Made by a program: the position numbers and the translations under genes. The notes beneath the pieces were generated by a model. That model made no database searches, was not told the origin of the DNA, and was given only the letters and a program-made list of their open reading frames with translations. A DNA stretch of 64,000 nt from Candidatus Mycobacterium methanotrophicum (GTDB lineage: Bacteria; Actinomycetota; Actinomycetes; Mycobacteriales; Mycobacteriaceae), in contig NZ_CP097320.1 of the NCBI RefSeq assembly GCF_023515995.1, positions 310,001 to 374,000 on the forward strand, given 5' to 3'. Below, piece after piece: positions 35,657 through 45,327 of this stretch; within the stretch, counting starts at the first letter, position 1; each line of letters begins with the position of its first letter.

Positions 35657-35984
35657 TTGTCACCCCACCAGAGAATTAGCAGACGAGATGCGCTTTCGGG
35701 GCGTGGCACTCGCCCAGGTGCTTCGGGCGCGTCGGCATAAAGGCAGGGCGGAGGCCTGCTGCGCGTCCTCAAACCACGGCGACGACAGCAGCGGGGAGTA
35801 ACGCAGGTTCGTCCCTACGAGCTGCTGCCGCTCGCCAAGTGGCGTAAGCTCGGTGTTCGCGAAGGCATCGGCGCAGGATCAAATCTGGGATCGGGAATCG
35901 CTCTCACCTGTACGTCTGCCACACGGCCAGAAGCCCGTGGTGGCAATGTGAACGGCGGGATCAAGTGCACAGAAGGTGCATCGC

Positions 35985-36713
35985 GTGACTTACTGTATCG
36001 GAGTAATGCTCGACAAGGGCATGATTTTCGCCTCGGACTCTCGCACGAATGCCGGGGTGGATAACTTCGCGAAGTTCTGCAAGATGACGGTGTTCGAGCG
36101 TCGCGGCAACCGCGTTGTCGTTCTGCTGAGTTCGGGGAACCTGGCCGGAACCCAAGCCGTCATCAGCGTATTGACGCAGCGCTGCGCTGACGGGGACGCG
36201 GCCACCAATGTCTTGGGCGCCCGGACGATGTTCGACGTCGTGAGGCTGGTCTCCGACGCGACGCGCGACATCGAAAAACGCGACGCCGGGTACCTGGAAG
36301 AGAACGGCATCCGCTTCGATGCCTCGTTCATCGTCGGTGGGCAGATCCTCGGCGAGCCGATGCGGCTGTTCCGGACCTATGCCGAAGGCAATTTCATCGA
36401 AGCGGGGACGGACACGCCCTTCTTGCAGACCGGTGAAACCAAGTACGGAAAGCCGATCCTCGACCGCGTACTTACCCAACACACGCCCCTCGCAGACGCC
36501 ACGAAGTGTGTCTTGGTGTCCTTCGATTCGACCATGCGCAGCAACTTGTCAGTGGGCATGCCAATCGACCTGATTTGCTACGAACGCGACAGCCTCGAAG
36601 TGCTGTGGCGGCGGCGATTCGATGAGGGGGATGCCTATTTCACCGCCCTTAGCGACGAATGGGGCGATGGTGTGCGGCAGGTGTTTCGCCATTTGCCCGA
36701 TCTGCGGTGGTGA
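35985..36713 (+). CDS. Anbu-type proteasome-related peptidase
   Basis: 242 aa. N-terminal threonine hydrolase of the proteasome/HslV superfamily. Start GTG 35985 gives MTYCIGVMLDKGMIFASDSR, placing Thr at position 2 where processing would expose it; AGAAGG lies 8 nt upstream. ASDSRTNAGVDNFAKF is the conserved Anbu signature. Anbu forms open helical assemblies instead of closed rings. It is followed by N-formylglutamate amidohydrolase and transglutaminase genes. Anbu operons in proteobacteria also carry a transglutaminase, but usually with an ATP-grasp and alpha-E gene. Finding it in a lineage that already has a true 20S proteasome is unusual. Confidence 0.88.
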   Translation: MTYCIGVMLDKGMIFASDSRTNAGVDNFAKFCKMTVFERRGNRVVVLLSSGNLAGTQAVISVLTQRCADGDAATNVLGARTMFDVVRLVSDATRDIEKRDAGYLEENGIRFDASFIVGGQILGEPMRLFRTYAEGNFIEAGTDTPFLQTGETKYGKPILDRVLTQHTPLADATKCVLVSFDSTMRSNLSVGMPIDLICYERDSLEVLWRRRFDEGDAYFTALSDEWGDGVRQVFRHLPDLRW

Positions 36714-36722
36714 CGGGTTGTC

Positions 36723-37424
36723 ATGGTGGATGCCTTCATCATCACCTGTGAACATGGCGGTAACCGCGTACCCGCGCCCTATCGGTGTTTGTTTCGGGGG
36801 CAACGGGCGCTGCTGGATTCCCACCGTGGCTACGATGCCGGGTCGCTAGTCATGGCGAAGGCACTCGCCAGTGCCTTCGCGACGCCACTTGTGGCTTCGA
36901 CTGTCAGCCGTCTGCTTATCGACCTCAATCGCTCGATCGGCCATCCACAACTTTTTTCGGCGGTCACACGCGGCGCGCCGGCCCAGACCCGCGCGCAAAT
37001 CGTCGAACGGTATTACCGGCCCTATCGCATGCAAGTCGAGCGGCTCGTCAAGCAAGCAGTGTCGCGCGGGCATCGCGTCATCCACATTTCGTCGCACAGC
37101 TTTACTGCGGAGCTCGATGGCAAGGTGCGTGGCACCGATGTGGGCTTGCTCTACCATCCCGGTCGGCGCGGGGAGTCCGAGGTCTGCGCCCGCTGGAAAG
37201 AAACTCTGGCCAGTTTGGCTCCGGAGCTTCGCGTACGCCGCAACTATCCCTATGCCGGAAAAGGAGACGGGTTGACCTCGCACTTGCGTGTGCGCTTCGC
37301 GCAGAGCGACTACGTCGGAATCGAACTGGAAGTCAACCAGGGCATCGTTTTTGCCGCGGGCCGGCGCTGGACGGCGTTGCGGCGCGTGCTGATCGATTCG
37401 TTACGCACGGCATGTGCGGCGTGA
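36723..37424 (+). CDS. N-formylglutamate amidohydrolase family protein
   Basis: 233 aa, 9 bp after the Anbu gene. CEHGGNRVPAPYRCLF supplies metal-binding His, DLNRSIGHP the characteristic loop, and HISSHSFTAELDGK the second His cluster. The family hydrolyses N-formylglutamate or other acyl-amino acids with zinc. No histidine-degradation genes are nearby, so its substrate here is more likely a peptide or gamma-glutamyl compound tied to the Anbu system. That is inference. Confidence 0.87.
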   Translation: MVDAFIITCEHGGNRVPAPYRCLFRGQRALLDSHRGYDAGSLVMAKALASAFATPLVASTVSRLLIDLNRSIGHPQLFSAVTRGAPAQTRAQIVERYYRPYRMQVERLVKQAVSRGHRVIHISSHSFTAELDGKVRGTDVGLLYHPGRRGESEVCARWKETLASLAPELRVRRNYPYAGKGDGLTSHLRVRFAQSDYVGIELEVNQGIVFAAGRRWTALRRVLIDSLRTACAA

Positions 37425-37532
37425 GCGCGCCATGATGCACGCGCTGCGCCAAGGAGCACACGTGAGAACCTTTTCCACCACCGACGTCGACAATCATGCG
37501 CGTCCTCACCTGACGGCTACCGGAGAGAAATA

Positions 37533-38345
37533 ATGCAGATTCACGTCGGCTTCGAAATGATCTACGACTGCCCGCAGCCCACCCCGATGATCTTCAACCT
37601 CAACGTGCACTTCACCCGCGTGTCCGATCTGGTCGGCCGTGACGACCTGGTGATCGACCCGCCGGTTCCGATGACGGCCTATCGTGATGGATTCGGCAAC
37701 TGGTGCACCCGCATTGTTGCGCCGAAGGGCCGCACGCGCGTGTCGGCCGATGCGCTCGTCAACGACACCGGACTACCCGACTCCATTTCTCCGCAGGCAC
37801 AACAGATTTCCGTGCGGGACCTGCCCGAGGAGACCCTTGTGTTCCTGCTCGGGAGCCGGTATTGCGAAACCGATCGGCTGTCCGAAACGGCGTGGAATCT
37901 CTTTGGGGAGACGCCAACGGGATGGGGCCGCGTTCAGGCAATCTGCGACTACGTTTACCGACATCTCACGTTCGGCTACGAGCACGCGCGCATGACACGG
38001 ACGGCGCTAGAAGCTTTTTACGACCGGACCGGCGTCTGCCGTGATTTCACGCACCTTGCCGTGGCCTTCTGTCGCTGCATGAACATCCCCGCGCGCTACT
38101 GCACCGGATACCTCGGCGACATCGGTGTACCCCCAGTGGACGATCCGATGGACTTCTCCGCCTGGTTTGAAGTGTTCCTCGGCGGGCAATGGCATACCTT
38201 CGACGCGCGCCACAACACCCCGCGGATCGGCAGGGTGTTGATCGCTCGTGGCCGCGACGCCGCCGACGTCGCGCTCAGCAACACGTTCGGCCCCAACACA
38301 TTGACGAGCTTCAAGGTATGGACCGACGAAGTACCCTTGGGCTGA
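37533..38345 (+). CDS. Transglutaminase-like cysteine peptidase/amidase
   Basis: 270 aa. It has the typical bacterial N-terminal beta domain (MQIHVGFEMIYDCPQPTPMI) followed by a papain-like transglutaminase core. Catalytic Cys is in RTGVCRDFTHLAVAFCR, His-Asp in GQWHTFDARHN. The Shine-Dalgarno GGAGAG precedes ATG 37533. The 108-bp gap to the amidohydrolase gene contains no promoter that I can identify. Transglutaminase genes of this type recur in Anbu operons, which strengthens both calls. Confidence 0.88.
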   Translation: MQIHVGFEMIYDCPQPTPMIFNLNVHFTRVSDLVGRDDLVIDPPVPMTAYRDGFGNWCTRIVAPKGRTRVSADALVNDTGLPDSISPQAQQISVRDLPEETLVFLLGSRYCETDRLSETAWNLFGETPTGWGRVQAICDYVYRHLTFGYEHARMTRTALEAFYDRTGVCRDFTHLAVAFCRCMNIPARYCTGYLGDIGVPPVDDPMDFSAWFEVFLGGQWHTFDARHNTPRIGRVLIARGRDAADVALSNTFGPNTLTSFKVWTDEVPLG

Positions 38346-38833
38346 GTTACAGTAAGCAGCGCTGCGCGGGCGACATGATCGGCAAGGGCAGCGGACCGGT
38401 TACTTGCCCTACTCGAATCATCCAAGGATTCTCGGGTCAGCTATGGGCGCCGGTGTTGACGCCTGCCGCCGATGAGCGCGATGACGCGGTAATCGGTTTC
38501 GCGACGGTGCGACTGGAAGACCTACTCGCGTTTCGGGATGCCTGACGGTCGTTGCAGAGGGAGACCACGAGACGAGAGGTTGCCGGACTCTGTTGTGGAT
38601 CAACACAGGGCGCGATGCCGCGGATGTTGCCTTTTTGACAACCAAGAGGTGCGATCAGTCTCGACAAGTTCTGGGTGACGGTGGTTGTCGACGGCGCGCA
38701 TGCCGGAGGATCGTGGCGAGGGGATCGACTGACGCAGCGGCGTTTCCGCGCCGAGCTGCCAGCACGAGATGACCCCTTCCCGACTCGCGCCGTGGTAGAC
38801 CATCCTGGTGCCTCATGTCCATCCGAGCGTCTG
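38346..38833. other. ~490 bp with gene debris
   Basis: A plus frame ending DDAVIGFATVRLEDLLAFRD at 38545 looks like the tail of a lost gene, unidentified. The rest shows no supportable gene. It marks the end of the Anbu operon and the start of the second zinc-ribbon gene. Confidence 0.4.
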
Positions 38834-39415
38834 GTGATCGTCGTCCGCACCGCCGAGTGGGCCGAGCAGGCCCTGGGTACAGGCCAGATCGGCTGTCCGC
38901 ACTCTGGATGCGGCGGCACCCTCACGCGGTGGGGATACGGCCACCGCCGGCGGGTGCGTAGGCTCGGCGCCCAGATCCTCGACGTGCGCCCGAGGCGGGC
39001 GCGATGCACCCGCTGCGCCAGCACCCAAATTCTGCTGCCGGCCAGCGTGCAGCCACGCCTGGCTGACACCACCGAAGTGATCGGCACCGCCCTGGCCAGC
39101 AAGGCCGACGGCCACGGACATCGCCGTATCGCCACCGCACTGGACCGCTCACCGTCGACCGTGCGCCGCTGGATGCGCCGCGCCACGCATCACGTTCATC
39201 TGCAATGGTTGTGGCAGCGCGGCAGCCAGGCCCTCATCCGGCTCGACCCCGACGCGTTCAACCAGCTGCCCCGCGCCGCCAGCCCGCTGCGCGACGCGCT
39301 CACCGTCCTGGCCGCAGCCGCATACGCGGCCCGCCAGCGGTTGGGCCTGACCGAGCCTCTGTGGACCCTGATCGGCCTGCACACCCAAGGCCGGCTCCTG
39401 GCGGCGCCGACCTGA
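38834..39415 (+). CDS. IS-associated zinc-ribbon/HTH protein (DUF6431-like), copy 2, intact
   Basis: 193 aa from GTG 38834 (VIVVRTAEWAEQALG), the start shared with copy 3. Zinc ribbon is Cys-x4-Cys in GCPHSGCGG and Cys-x2-Cys in CTRCAS. HTH is in GHGHRRIATALDRSPSTVRR. C-terminal GLTEPLWTLIGLHTQGRLLA matches the other copies. This is the only undamaged copy of three. Such genes travel with transposons and may regulate or target them. No catalytic triad is visible. Confidence 0.72.
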   Translation: MIVVRTAEWAEQALGTGQIGCPHSGCGGTLTRWGYGHRRRVRRLGAQILDVRPRRARCTRCASTQILLPASVQPRLADTTEVIGTALASKADGHGHRRIATALDRSPSTVRRWMRRATHHVHLQWLWQRGSQALIRLDPDAFNQLPRAASPLRDALTVLAAAAYAARQRLGLTEPLWTLIGLHTQGRLLAAPT

Positions 39416-39635
39416 ACCGGCACATCGCCCGGACCGATCCGGCCGGGCCGAGGATCCCGCACGCCCATCTCCGGCCGGCACCGTGAACACCACCGCCGGC
39501 CCGAAGAATCGCGGCGCTGCGCTCCGCGGTGCGTGCCAGCGTGGCGACCGTCTCGATGTGGTCACGTAGCACGGCGTAGTCGTTGGCGGCGACAGCGTCG
39601 GTGCTAGTCACAGTGGGGATGGTGTCACTCGTCAT
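39300..39635 (-). pseudogene. Unidentified N-terminal fragment
   Basis: A strong Shine-Dalgarno (AAGGAGGGACG) precedes ATG 39635 and the frame MTSDTIPTVTSTDAVAANDY, then HIETVATLARTAERSAAILR. I do not recognise it. From about residue 50 the frame runs antisense into the zinc-ribbon gene and loses coding character, so the original gene was probably cut by that insertion. Confidence 0.45.
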
Positions 39636-39904
39636 TGGGGTCGTCCCTCCTTGGTTGTCAGTTGGTGCCATGACGGTGCCCTAGTGACCGACCAAGCGCC
39701 GCGGCGCCCACCAGTGGACACTTGTGACTGCTGATCCTGGCCGGGCCGTCATGAGCATGCACTGCATAGGGGTCCAGCCGCGACATCGCGCAGTCCGATT
39801 GAGAGTCCGATTTAGTCTCACCGTAGCGGTAAATTACCTACTGTGGCTCCGGCGTTGAAGTCTCTCCTGAACGAGAGGCACTTACACGAATACCTCACGT
39901 TCAT

Positions 39905-40136
39905 TGTGGTTTTCCCGGCTCCGTTGATGTCGACCATCGCCGAACTCGGAACCTTCCTGGCCCGGGAAAACGGCGCAGCAGCCGCGCCAGAGCCACAGCC
40001 ACAGCCACCTATGCCCGTCCCGGCGGCGCTGGCCAACGGAACCTCCGCCGGGGGCCGGCCGTGATCGCCGCGCCGATTTTCATGTCGTTGATCGCTCGCC
40101 GCGGCGGTTACCCGTCGGCGGGACCGGTCCACGCGT
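39905..40136 (+). pseudogene. Slipin C-terminus and small membrane protein, duplicated remnant
   Basis: [20 protein letters not shown], then proline-rich PEPQPQPPMPVP and a stop at 40064, nearly copies the end of the slipin gene at 43752-44606. The following GTG frame MIAAPIFMSLIARRGG copies the start of the small gene at 44603. So both genes were duplicated, and only this 230-bp tail is left ahead of the ATPase. Confidence 0.85.
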
Positions 40137-40202
40137 GATACTTGAGTGACTTCGCGACGTCCGAAACACCCCGACGATGACGAGTAGGTCAGAGAGCCAA
40201 CC

Positions 40203-42725
40203 ATGACCACTGAGGATCAGAAATCCCCATCCCAGAACTCGCCAGCGCCGGCCAAGGCCGACCCGCATGGGGACCTGAAGTCGCTGCCGATGCCCGAGCT
40301 GGAACAACAGCTCGCGAGTTCGGTGAACGGGCTCAGCGCAGCCGAGGCCGGCAAACGCCTGATTCATTACGGGCCGAACGAGATCGCGGAGAAGAAAAAC
40401 AACCAGCTGCTGAAGTTTCTCGGTTACTTCTGGGGGCCGATCCCGTGGATGATCGAGGTCGCCGTCATCTTGTCGGGCGTGCTGCGCCACTGGCCGGATT
40501 TCATCGTCATCCTCGTGCTGCTCGCCGCTAACGCGTTCATCGGGTTCTGGGAGGAACGGTCCGCGGGCAAAGCCATCGACGCCCTCAAAGCCCAACTGGC
40601 GGTCAACGCGCGGGTACTACGCGACGGCACGTCGGTTACCCTCCCGGCGCGCGAACTCGTGCCGGGCGACGTCATCCGGCTGCGGCTCGGCGACATCGTG
40701 TCGGCCGACGCCCGCCTGCTCGACGGCGACTCGGTGGAGGTGGACGAGTCCGCGCTGACGGGGGAGTCGCTGCCGGCCAGCCGCGGACCGGGCGACAAGG
40801 TGTTCTCCGGATCGATCATGCGTCAGGGCGAGATCAGCGCCTTGGTGTACGCCACCGGTACGAATACCTACTTTGGCCACACCGCAGAACTGGTCCAAGC
40901 CGCCGACAGCGTCAGCCACTTCCAAAAGGCGGTGCTGCAGATCGGCAAGTTCCTGATCCTGCTCGCGCTGGCCATCGTGGTGCTGATCGTCGTCGTGTCC
41001 ACCCTGCGCGGCAACCCTTTCCTCAATACAGTCCAGTTCGTCCTGGTGCTCACCGTGGCGGCGATCCCGGTGGCGATGCCGACCGTGCTGTCGGTGACCA
41101 TGGCCGTCGGCGCACGCCTGCTCGCCAAGAAGCAGGCCATCGTCACCCGGCTGGTCGCCATTGAGGAACTCGCCGGCGTGGACGTGTTGTGCTCGGACAA
41201 GACCGGGACCCTGACCCAGAACAAGCTGACTTTGGGCGATCCGTTCGCCGTGGACGGGGTGAGCACCGGCGACGTCATCCTCGCCGGTGCGCTGGCCTCG
41301 CGCGTCGACGACAACGACACCATCGACCTGGCCGTCCTGGCCGGACTGACCGACCCGACGGCACTCGACGCCTACCACGTGGTCCACTTCGAACCCTTCG
41401 ACGCGGTCCACAAGCGCACCGAGGCCAGTGTCGAGATCGCAGGCAAGCCGTCGTTCAAGGTGAGCAAGGGCGCACCGCAGGTCATCCTCGCCTTGGCCGG
41501 CAACGCGGCCGAGGTGCAGGCCGCCGTGGACACCGCTGTGCAAGAGTTCGCCCAGCGCGGCTTCCGGTCGTTGGGGGTCGCCCGCGCCGACGGCGACGGA
41601 CCGTGGCGATTCCTGGGCGTGCTGCCGCTGTTCGACCCGCCCCGCGTCGACGCCAAAGAGATCATCGCGACTGCCGAACAGATGGGTGTGAGGGTCAAGA
41701 TGGTCACCGGCGACGCCATCGCCATCGCCCGGGAGACCGCCAAGGCACTCGGGATGCGCGACGGGATTCTTGACGCCGCCGGGCTGGGCGACGTCAAGGA
41801 CGAGGTAACGGCGGCCGAGGCGACGGCGATCGCACAGGCCGACGGCTTTGCCCAGGTGTTCCCCGAACACAAGTACCGCATCGTCGATGTGCTGCAGAAG
41901 CACGGCCATATCGTCGGGATGACCGGTGACGGGGTGAACGACGCCCCAGCGCTGAAGAAGGCCGACTGCGGCATCGCCGTGTCCGGTGCGACCGACGCGG
42001 CGCGCGCGGCGGCGTCCATGGCGCTGCTGAGCCCGGGCCTGTCGGTGATCATCGACGCGATCAAGGAAAGCCGCCGGATCGTCCAGCGGATGAACAGCTA
42101 CGCGATCTACCGCATCTCCGAGACGTTGCGGGTGCTGCTGTTCGTGACCGCCGCGATCCTGGTCTTCGGCTTCTTTCCCGTGACGGCGATCATGATCGTC
42201 GTCCTCGCGCTGCTCAACGACGGCGCGATCTTGTCCATCGCCTACGACAACGTGAAGTACAAGAACGGCCCCGAGGCGTGGAACATGCGCCTGGTCCTGG
42301 GGATAGCCACCGTCCTGGGTGTCATCGGGCCGATCGCCGCGTTCGGACTGTTCTACCTGGGCGAGCACGTCTTCAAACTCGACCGGGATCAGCTGCAGAC
42401 ACTGATGTATCTGATGCTGTCGGTCGCCGGGTCGATGACGATCTTCCTCACCCGTACCCGCGGGCCGTTCTGGTCCATCCGGCCCAAGCGGATCCTCGTA
42501 CTGGCCGTGCTCGGCGCCGAGGCCATCGCGACGCTGCTCGCCGGCTTCGGGGTACTGATGACACCGCTCGGCTGGCAGCGGGTCGCCTTCGTCTGGGGCT
42601 ACGCCATCGTCTGGGCACTTGTCACCGACCGCATCAAACTCATCGCCTACCGCATCCTCGACCCGGTCAGACCCGCCGGCGCTACCCACGGGGAGCAGCC
42701 TCAGACATTGACAGCTCGCCGGTGA
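40203..42725 (+). CDS. Plasma-membrane proton-efflux P-type ATPase
   Basis: 840 aa, type IIIA (fungal/plant PMA-like) H+-ATPase. Order of motifs: actuator TGESLPASRGPGD, phosphorylation site CSDKTGTLTQNKL near residue 333, KGAPQ in the nucleotide domain, hinge GMTGDGVNDAPALKKAD. About ten membrane segments flank these, and no long C-terminal regulatory domain is present. It would export protons at the expense of ATP, useful in acid or when respiration is poor. A truncated paralog lies at 30544-31435. Slipin remnants directly upstream and a slipin gene downstream suggest a functional link. Confidence 0.94.
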   Translation: MTTEDQKSPSQNSPAPAKADPHGDLKSLPMPELEQQLASSVNGLSAAEAGKRLIHYGPNEIAEKKNNQLLKFLGYFWGPIPWMIEVAVILSGVLRHWPDFIVILVLLAANAFIGFWEERSAGKAIDALKAQLAVNARVLRDGTSVTLPARELVPGDVIRLRLGDIVSADARLLDGDSVEVDESALTGESLPASRGPGDKVFSGSIMRQGEISALVYATGTNTYFGHTAELVQAADSVSHFQKAVLQIGKFLILLALAIVVLIVVVSTLRGNPFLNTVQFVLVLTVAAIPVAMPTVLSVTMAVGARLLAKKQAIVTRLVAIEELAGVDVLCSDKTGTLTQNKLTLGDPFAVDGVSTGDVILAGALASRVDDNDTIDLAVLAGLTDPTALDAYHVVHFEPFDAVHKRTEASVEIAGKPSFKVSKGAPQVILALAGNAAEVQAAVDTAVQEFAQRGFRSLGVARADGDGPWRFLGVLPLFDPPRVDAKEIIATAEQMGVRVKMVTGDAIAIARETAKALGMRDGILDAAGLGDVKDEVTAAEATAIAQADGFAQVFPEHKYRIVDVLQKHGHIVGMTGDGVNDAPALKKADCGIAVSGATDAARAAASMALLSPGLSVIIDAIKESRRIVQRMNSYAIYRISETLRVLLFVTAAILVFGFFPVTAIMIVVLALLNDGAILSIAYDNVKYKNGPEAWNMRLVLGIATVLGVIGPIAAFGLFYLGEHVFKLDRDQLQTLMYLMLSVAGSMTIFLTRTRGPFWSIRPKRILVLAVLGAEAIATLLAGFGVLMTPLGWQRVAFVWGYAIVWALVTDRIKLIAYRILDPVRPAGATHGEQPQTLTARR

Positions 42726-42750
42726 CTCGGCTGCGCACGGTGTCGATACC

Positions 42751-42948
42751 ATGGCGACGATCGCCGCCTTCCACACCGGCACCGGTGCCGCAGACCCCGT
42801 CTACCACGACAATCCCGACTGTCCCTGCGCACGGGAAATTACCAGCCACAACACCGGCCGGGCCGGAACCGGTGGCCGTCGCCGCTGTGACTGGTGCAGC
42901 GCGCACACCGCCGGTGCGACACCGCTGACGCGGCCAGGCGCAGGTTAG
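42751..42948 (+). CDS. Small conserved Cys-motif protein
   Basis: 65 aa, 25 bp after the ATPase. Carries ADPVYHDNPDCPCAREI and later RRRCDWC, a spaced Cys pair pattern (C-x-C and C-x2-C) that could bind a metal. I recall similar short mycobacterial proteins without known function. Spacing suggests co-transcription with the ATPase. Confidence 0.55.
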   Translation: MATIAAFHTGTGAADPVYHDNPDCPCAREITSHNTGRAGTGGRRRCDWCSAHTAGATPLTRPGAG

Positions 42949-43751
42949 TGGGATGTGGCCATTCCACACTTGACGGCCACGGACCCTTATACGTGTCGGC
43001 CAATGCGACGGTGACCTGCGAAAGACAATCCGGTCAGATCGGCCGACTCCCGCAACATTCCCAACCAATCCCCACCCCGGCATGCGACACCACGCCGTGG
43101 CCGTCCCCAGGCACTTTCACCCGCGTCCGCCCTGCAATACCGTTCACCTAGAAAGTGCCTCCCCGCTGGAACGATGGACCCTTGAGAAGTCTCATTATCC
43201 CTTGCCGGGCAGGCACTTTCGCCAACTCAAGCGCGTGTCGCCCCCAGTTCCGTGCAAAATCGAGGCTAGTGCGCTGCCTTAAGCGGGAGCGCGCAGGGGA
43301 CGGCTCCGGAACCCCGCGGTGCCTGTTCCGCGCGGCTAGACCGGTGTGTCACCAGTAGCCGCGTACGGGTTGGGGATGCTGACCGGGTGATTGGCGCGAC
43401 AGGGGAACGCGAGTTCGCGCCTGCATCCGTCGGTGGCCAGCAACGCTGGTAAGCGTTGCAAAGGGTCTCGCTCCAAACGGGATTCGGCGGGTCAGTCCCA
43501 GGGTGTAGCCTGGGAGGTGCTGGGAATCTCAGCTGGTTTGGGATGAGTTCGGCTGTCCGCCGCAGAACTTGAGGAGCGTTGGCTCCGAGGCCCGTACGCG
43601 CCGGTGATCGTCTGCAGATCAGGATCACCATGACTGTCCCACAGAGTTTTTCCACTCGATTCGCCCCCTTACCGCGCCTGCGAACAACGACGGTTGGCTA
43701 TGGCGTGGCCGCGGGCACCCCCCAGCACGGCTCGCCGACGGGTGCACGGCG
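42949..43751. other. ~800 bp without recognisable gene
   Basis: Several short frames on both strands have no family resemblance. One locally symmetric stretch (GGGTCAGTCCCAGG near 43495) is too short for a DosR box. The promoter of the slipin operon should lie in the last part. Confidence 0.4.
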
Positions 43752-44606
43752 ATGAACGCGCTGGGCGTCGTCGTCGTTGTTGTGATCGTCCTGTCACTGC
43801 TGGTGCTGGTGCTGGCGGTGCGGATCGTCAAGCAATACGAGAACGGCGTGCTGTTCCGGCTGGGCCGGGTGGTCGGAGAACGCCAACCCGGGTTGCGGCT
43901 GATCATTCCGTTCATCGATGTGCTGCACCGGATTTCGCTGCGGATCGTGACGATGCCGATCCAGTCCCAGGGGATCATCACCCGCGACAACGTCAGCGTC
44001 GACGTCTCGGCGGTGGCCTACTTCAAGGTCGTCGACGCGGTGAAGTCGGTGGTGGCGATCGAGAACGTCTACGCCGCGATCGATCAGATCGCCCAAACCA
44101 CGTTGCGCAAGGTGGTCGGCCAGCACAGTCTGGACGAGACGCTCTCGGAGACCGACAAGATCAACCTCGACATCCGCGCGATCCTCGACGTCATCACCAT
44201 CGAATGGGGTGTGCAGGTCACCCTGGTGGAGCTCAAAGACATCCAACTGCCCGACAGCATGAAGCGGGCGATGGCCCGCCAAGCCGAAGCGGAGCGGGAG
44301 AAGCGCGCGAAAATTATTGCCGCCGAAGGTGAATCGCTGGCCGCTGCCGCCTTGGGCGACGCCTCGGACACCATGATGGGCCACCCGCTGGCACTGCAGT
44401 TACGCAACCTGCAGACCCTGGTCGAGCTCGGCGTCGACAAAAACAGCACCGTCGTGTTCCCGGCACCGTTGATGTCGACCATCGCCGAACTCGGAAACTT
44501 CCTGGCCCAGGAAAGCCGCGCAGCAGTCCGACCAGAGCCACAGCCACCGATTCCCGTCCCGGCAGCGGTGCCCAACGGAACCCCCGCCGCGGAAAGCCGG
44601 CCGTGA
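43752..44606 (+). CDS. Slipin (SPFH/band 7 stomatin-like membrane protein)
   Basis: 284 aa. N-terminal membrane anchor ([20 protein letters not shown]), then the SPFH domain ([40 protein letters not shown]), then a helical segment rich in Ala, Glu, Arg ([20 protein letters not shown]) that oligomerises, and a proline-rich tail. Stomatin-like proteins organise membrane microdomains and can modulate transporters. A link with the proton ATPase is suggested by both genes being duplicated together. It overlaps the next gene by 4 bp. Confidence 0.92.
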   Translation: MNALGVVVVVVIVLSLLVLVLAVRIVKQYENGVLFRLGRVVGERQPGLRLIIPFIDVLHRISLRIVTMPIQSQGIITRDNVSVDVSAVAYFKVVDAVKSVVAIENVYAAIDQIAQTTLRKVVGQHSLDETLSETDKINLDIRAILDVITIEWGVQVTLVELKDIQLPDSMKRAMARQAEAEREKRAKIIAAEGESLAAAALGDASDTMMGHPLALQLRNLQTLVELGVDKNSTVVFPAPLMSTIAELGNFLAQESRAAVRPEPQPPIPVPAAVPNGTPAAESRP

Positions 44607-44839
44607 TCGCCGCGCTGATCGTCATGTCGTGGATCGGGTGGAGTTACTGGCTGATCTGCCGCGACATGCGATCCCCCCGGGTGAGGACGCCGGTTGCCGC
44701 GCCGGATCAGCGCGGACCCCGCGCGGCTGCGGTGCGTGGCCTTGAGGACGAACCCGATCAGTGGCCCGCCGCCCGCGGCTCCTGGACCGCACTGGACGAG
44801 CGCCAGCTCGTCCGGCTGCTCACCGACTCCGCGCCATGA
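44603..44839 (+). CDS. Small single-pass membrane protein
   Basis: 78 aa from a GTG overlapping the slipin stop (GTGA). N-terminal hydrophobic helix [18 protein letters not shown] followed by a charged tail. Unknown function. A truncated copy of its start follows the slipin remnant at 40062, so the pair is a conserved unit. Possibly a slipin partner, by analogy with NfeD-type partners, though it is not NfeD-like in sequence. Confidence 0.6.
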   Translation: MIAALIVMSWIGWSYWLICRDMRSPRVRTPVAAPDQRGPRAAAVRGLEDEPDQWPAARGSWTALDERQLVRLLTDSAP

Positions 44840-44900
44840 CACCGACAAGCCACGAACTCAACCGCCAGAGCACCCCGGACGTGTCGAGCAAAGGACACCC

Positions 44901-45227
44901 ATCACGAGCACCCAAACGTTGGAACCGGAACTGCTGCACAAGATGGACGCGTATTGGCGGGCGGCGAACTACCTGTCGGTGGGCCAGATCTATCTGTACG
45001 ACAATCCGTTGTTGAAGCGGCCGCTGGCGCTCTCGGATGTCAAACCGCTGGTGGTGGGGCATTGGGGCACCACGCCGGGGCAGAACTTCATTTACGTGCA
45101 CCTCAACCGGGTCATCACGAAGTACGACCTGGACATGTTCTACGTCGCCGGCCCCGGGCACGGGGGTCCGGCGCTGGTCGCCAACACCTACCTCGAGGGT
45201 TCGTATTCGACAATTGAGCACGCCTAA
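44901..45227 (+). pseudogene. xfp: Phosphoketolase N-terminal part, interrupted; ATC at the start position
   Basis: Xylulose-5-phosphate/fructose-6-phosphate phosphoketolase (acetyl phosphate producer). The protein starts [20 protein letters not shown] and continues [20 protein letters not shown] to [20 protein letters not shown] (TPP domain start), then runs into foreign sequence at 45210. No ATG, GTG or TTG is in frame at the expected start. ATC at 44901 takes that place, 5 nt after AAAGGA. The missing next residues ([12 protein letters not shown]) are found at 51833. About 105 of ~800 residues remain here. Confidence 0.9.
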
Positions 45228-45327
45228 CGCTATGCGTGACCTGCTAAAACGAGGTCGCAGACGTGCGCTGTGGCATGAAATATCTTTGAGACAGCTAACC
45301 CGCCCGCGACCAGCATGGAAGGCAGCC

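Noticed and set aside
40104..40125. GGGACCGGTCC symmetric sequence before the proton ATPase as a DosR box
   Set aside because: The half sites are too close together for the 20-bp DosR consensus.
40617..42782. 721-codon minus-strand frame opposite the proton ATPase
   Set aside because: Shadow frame. The plus strand encodes a complete ATPase with all motifs.
43488..43505. GGGTCAGTCCC near the slipin gene as a DosR box
   Set aside because: Spacing is wrong, and it lies about 250 bp from the start.
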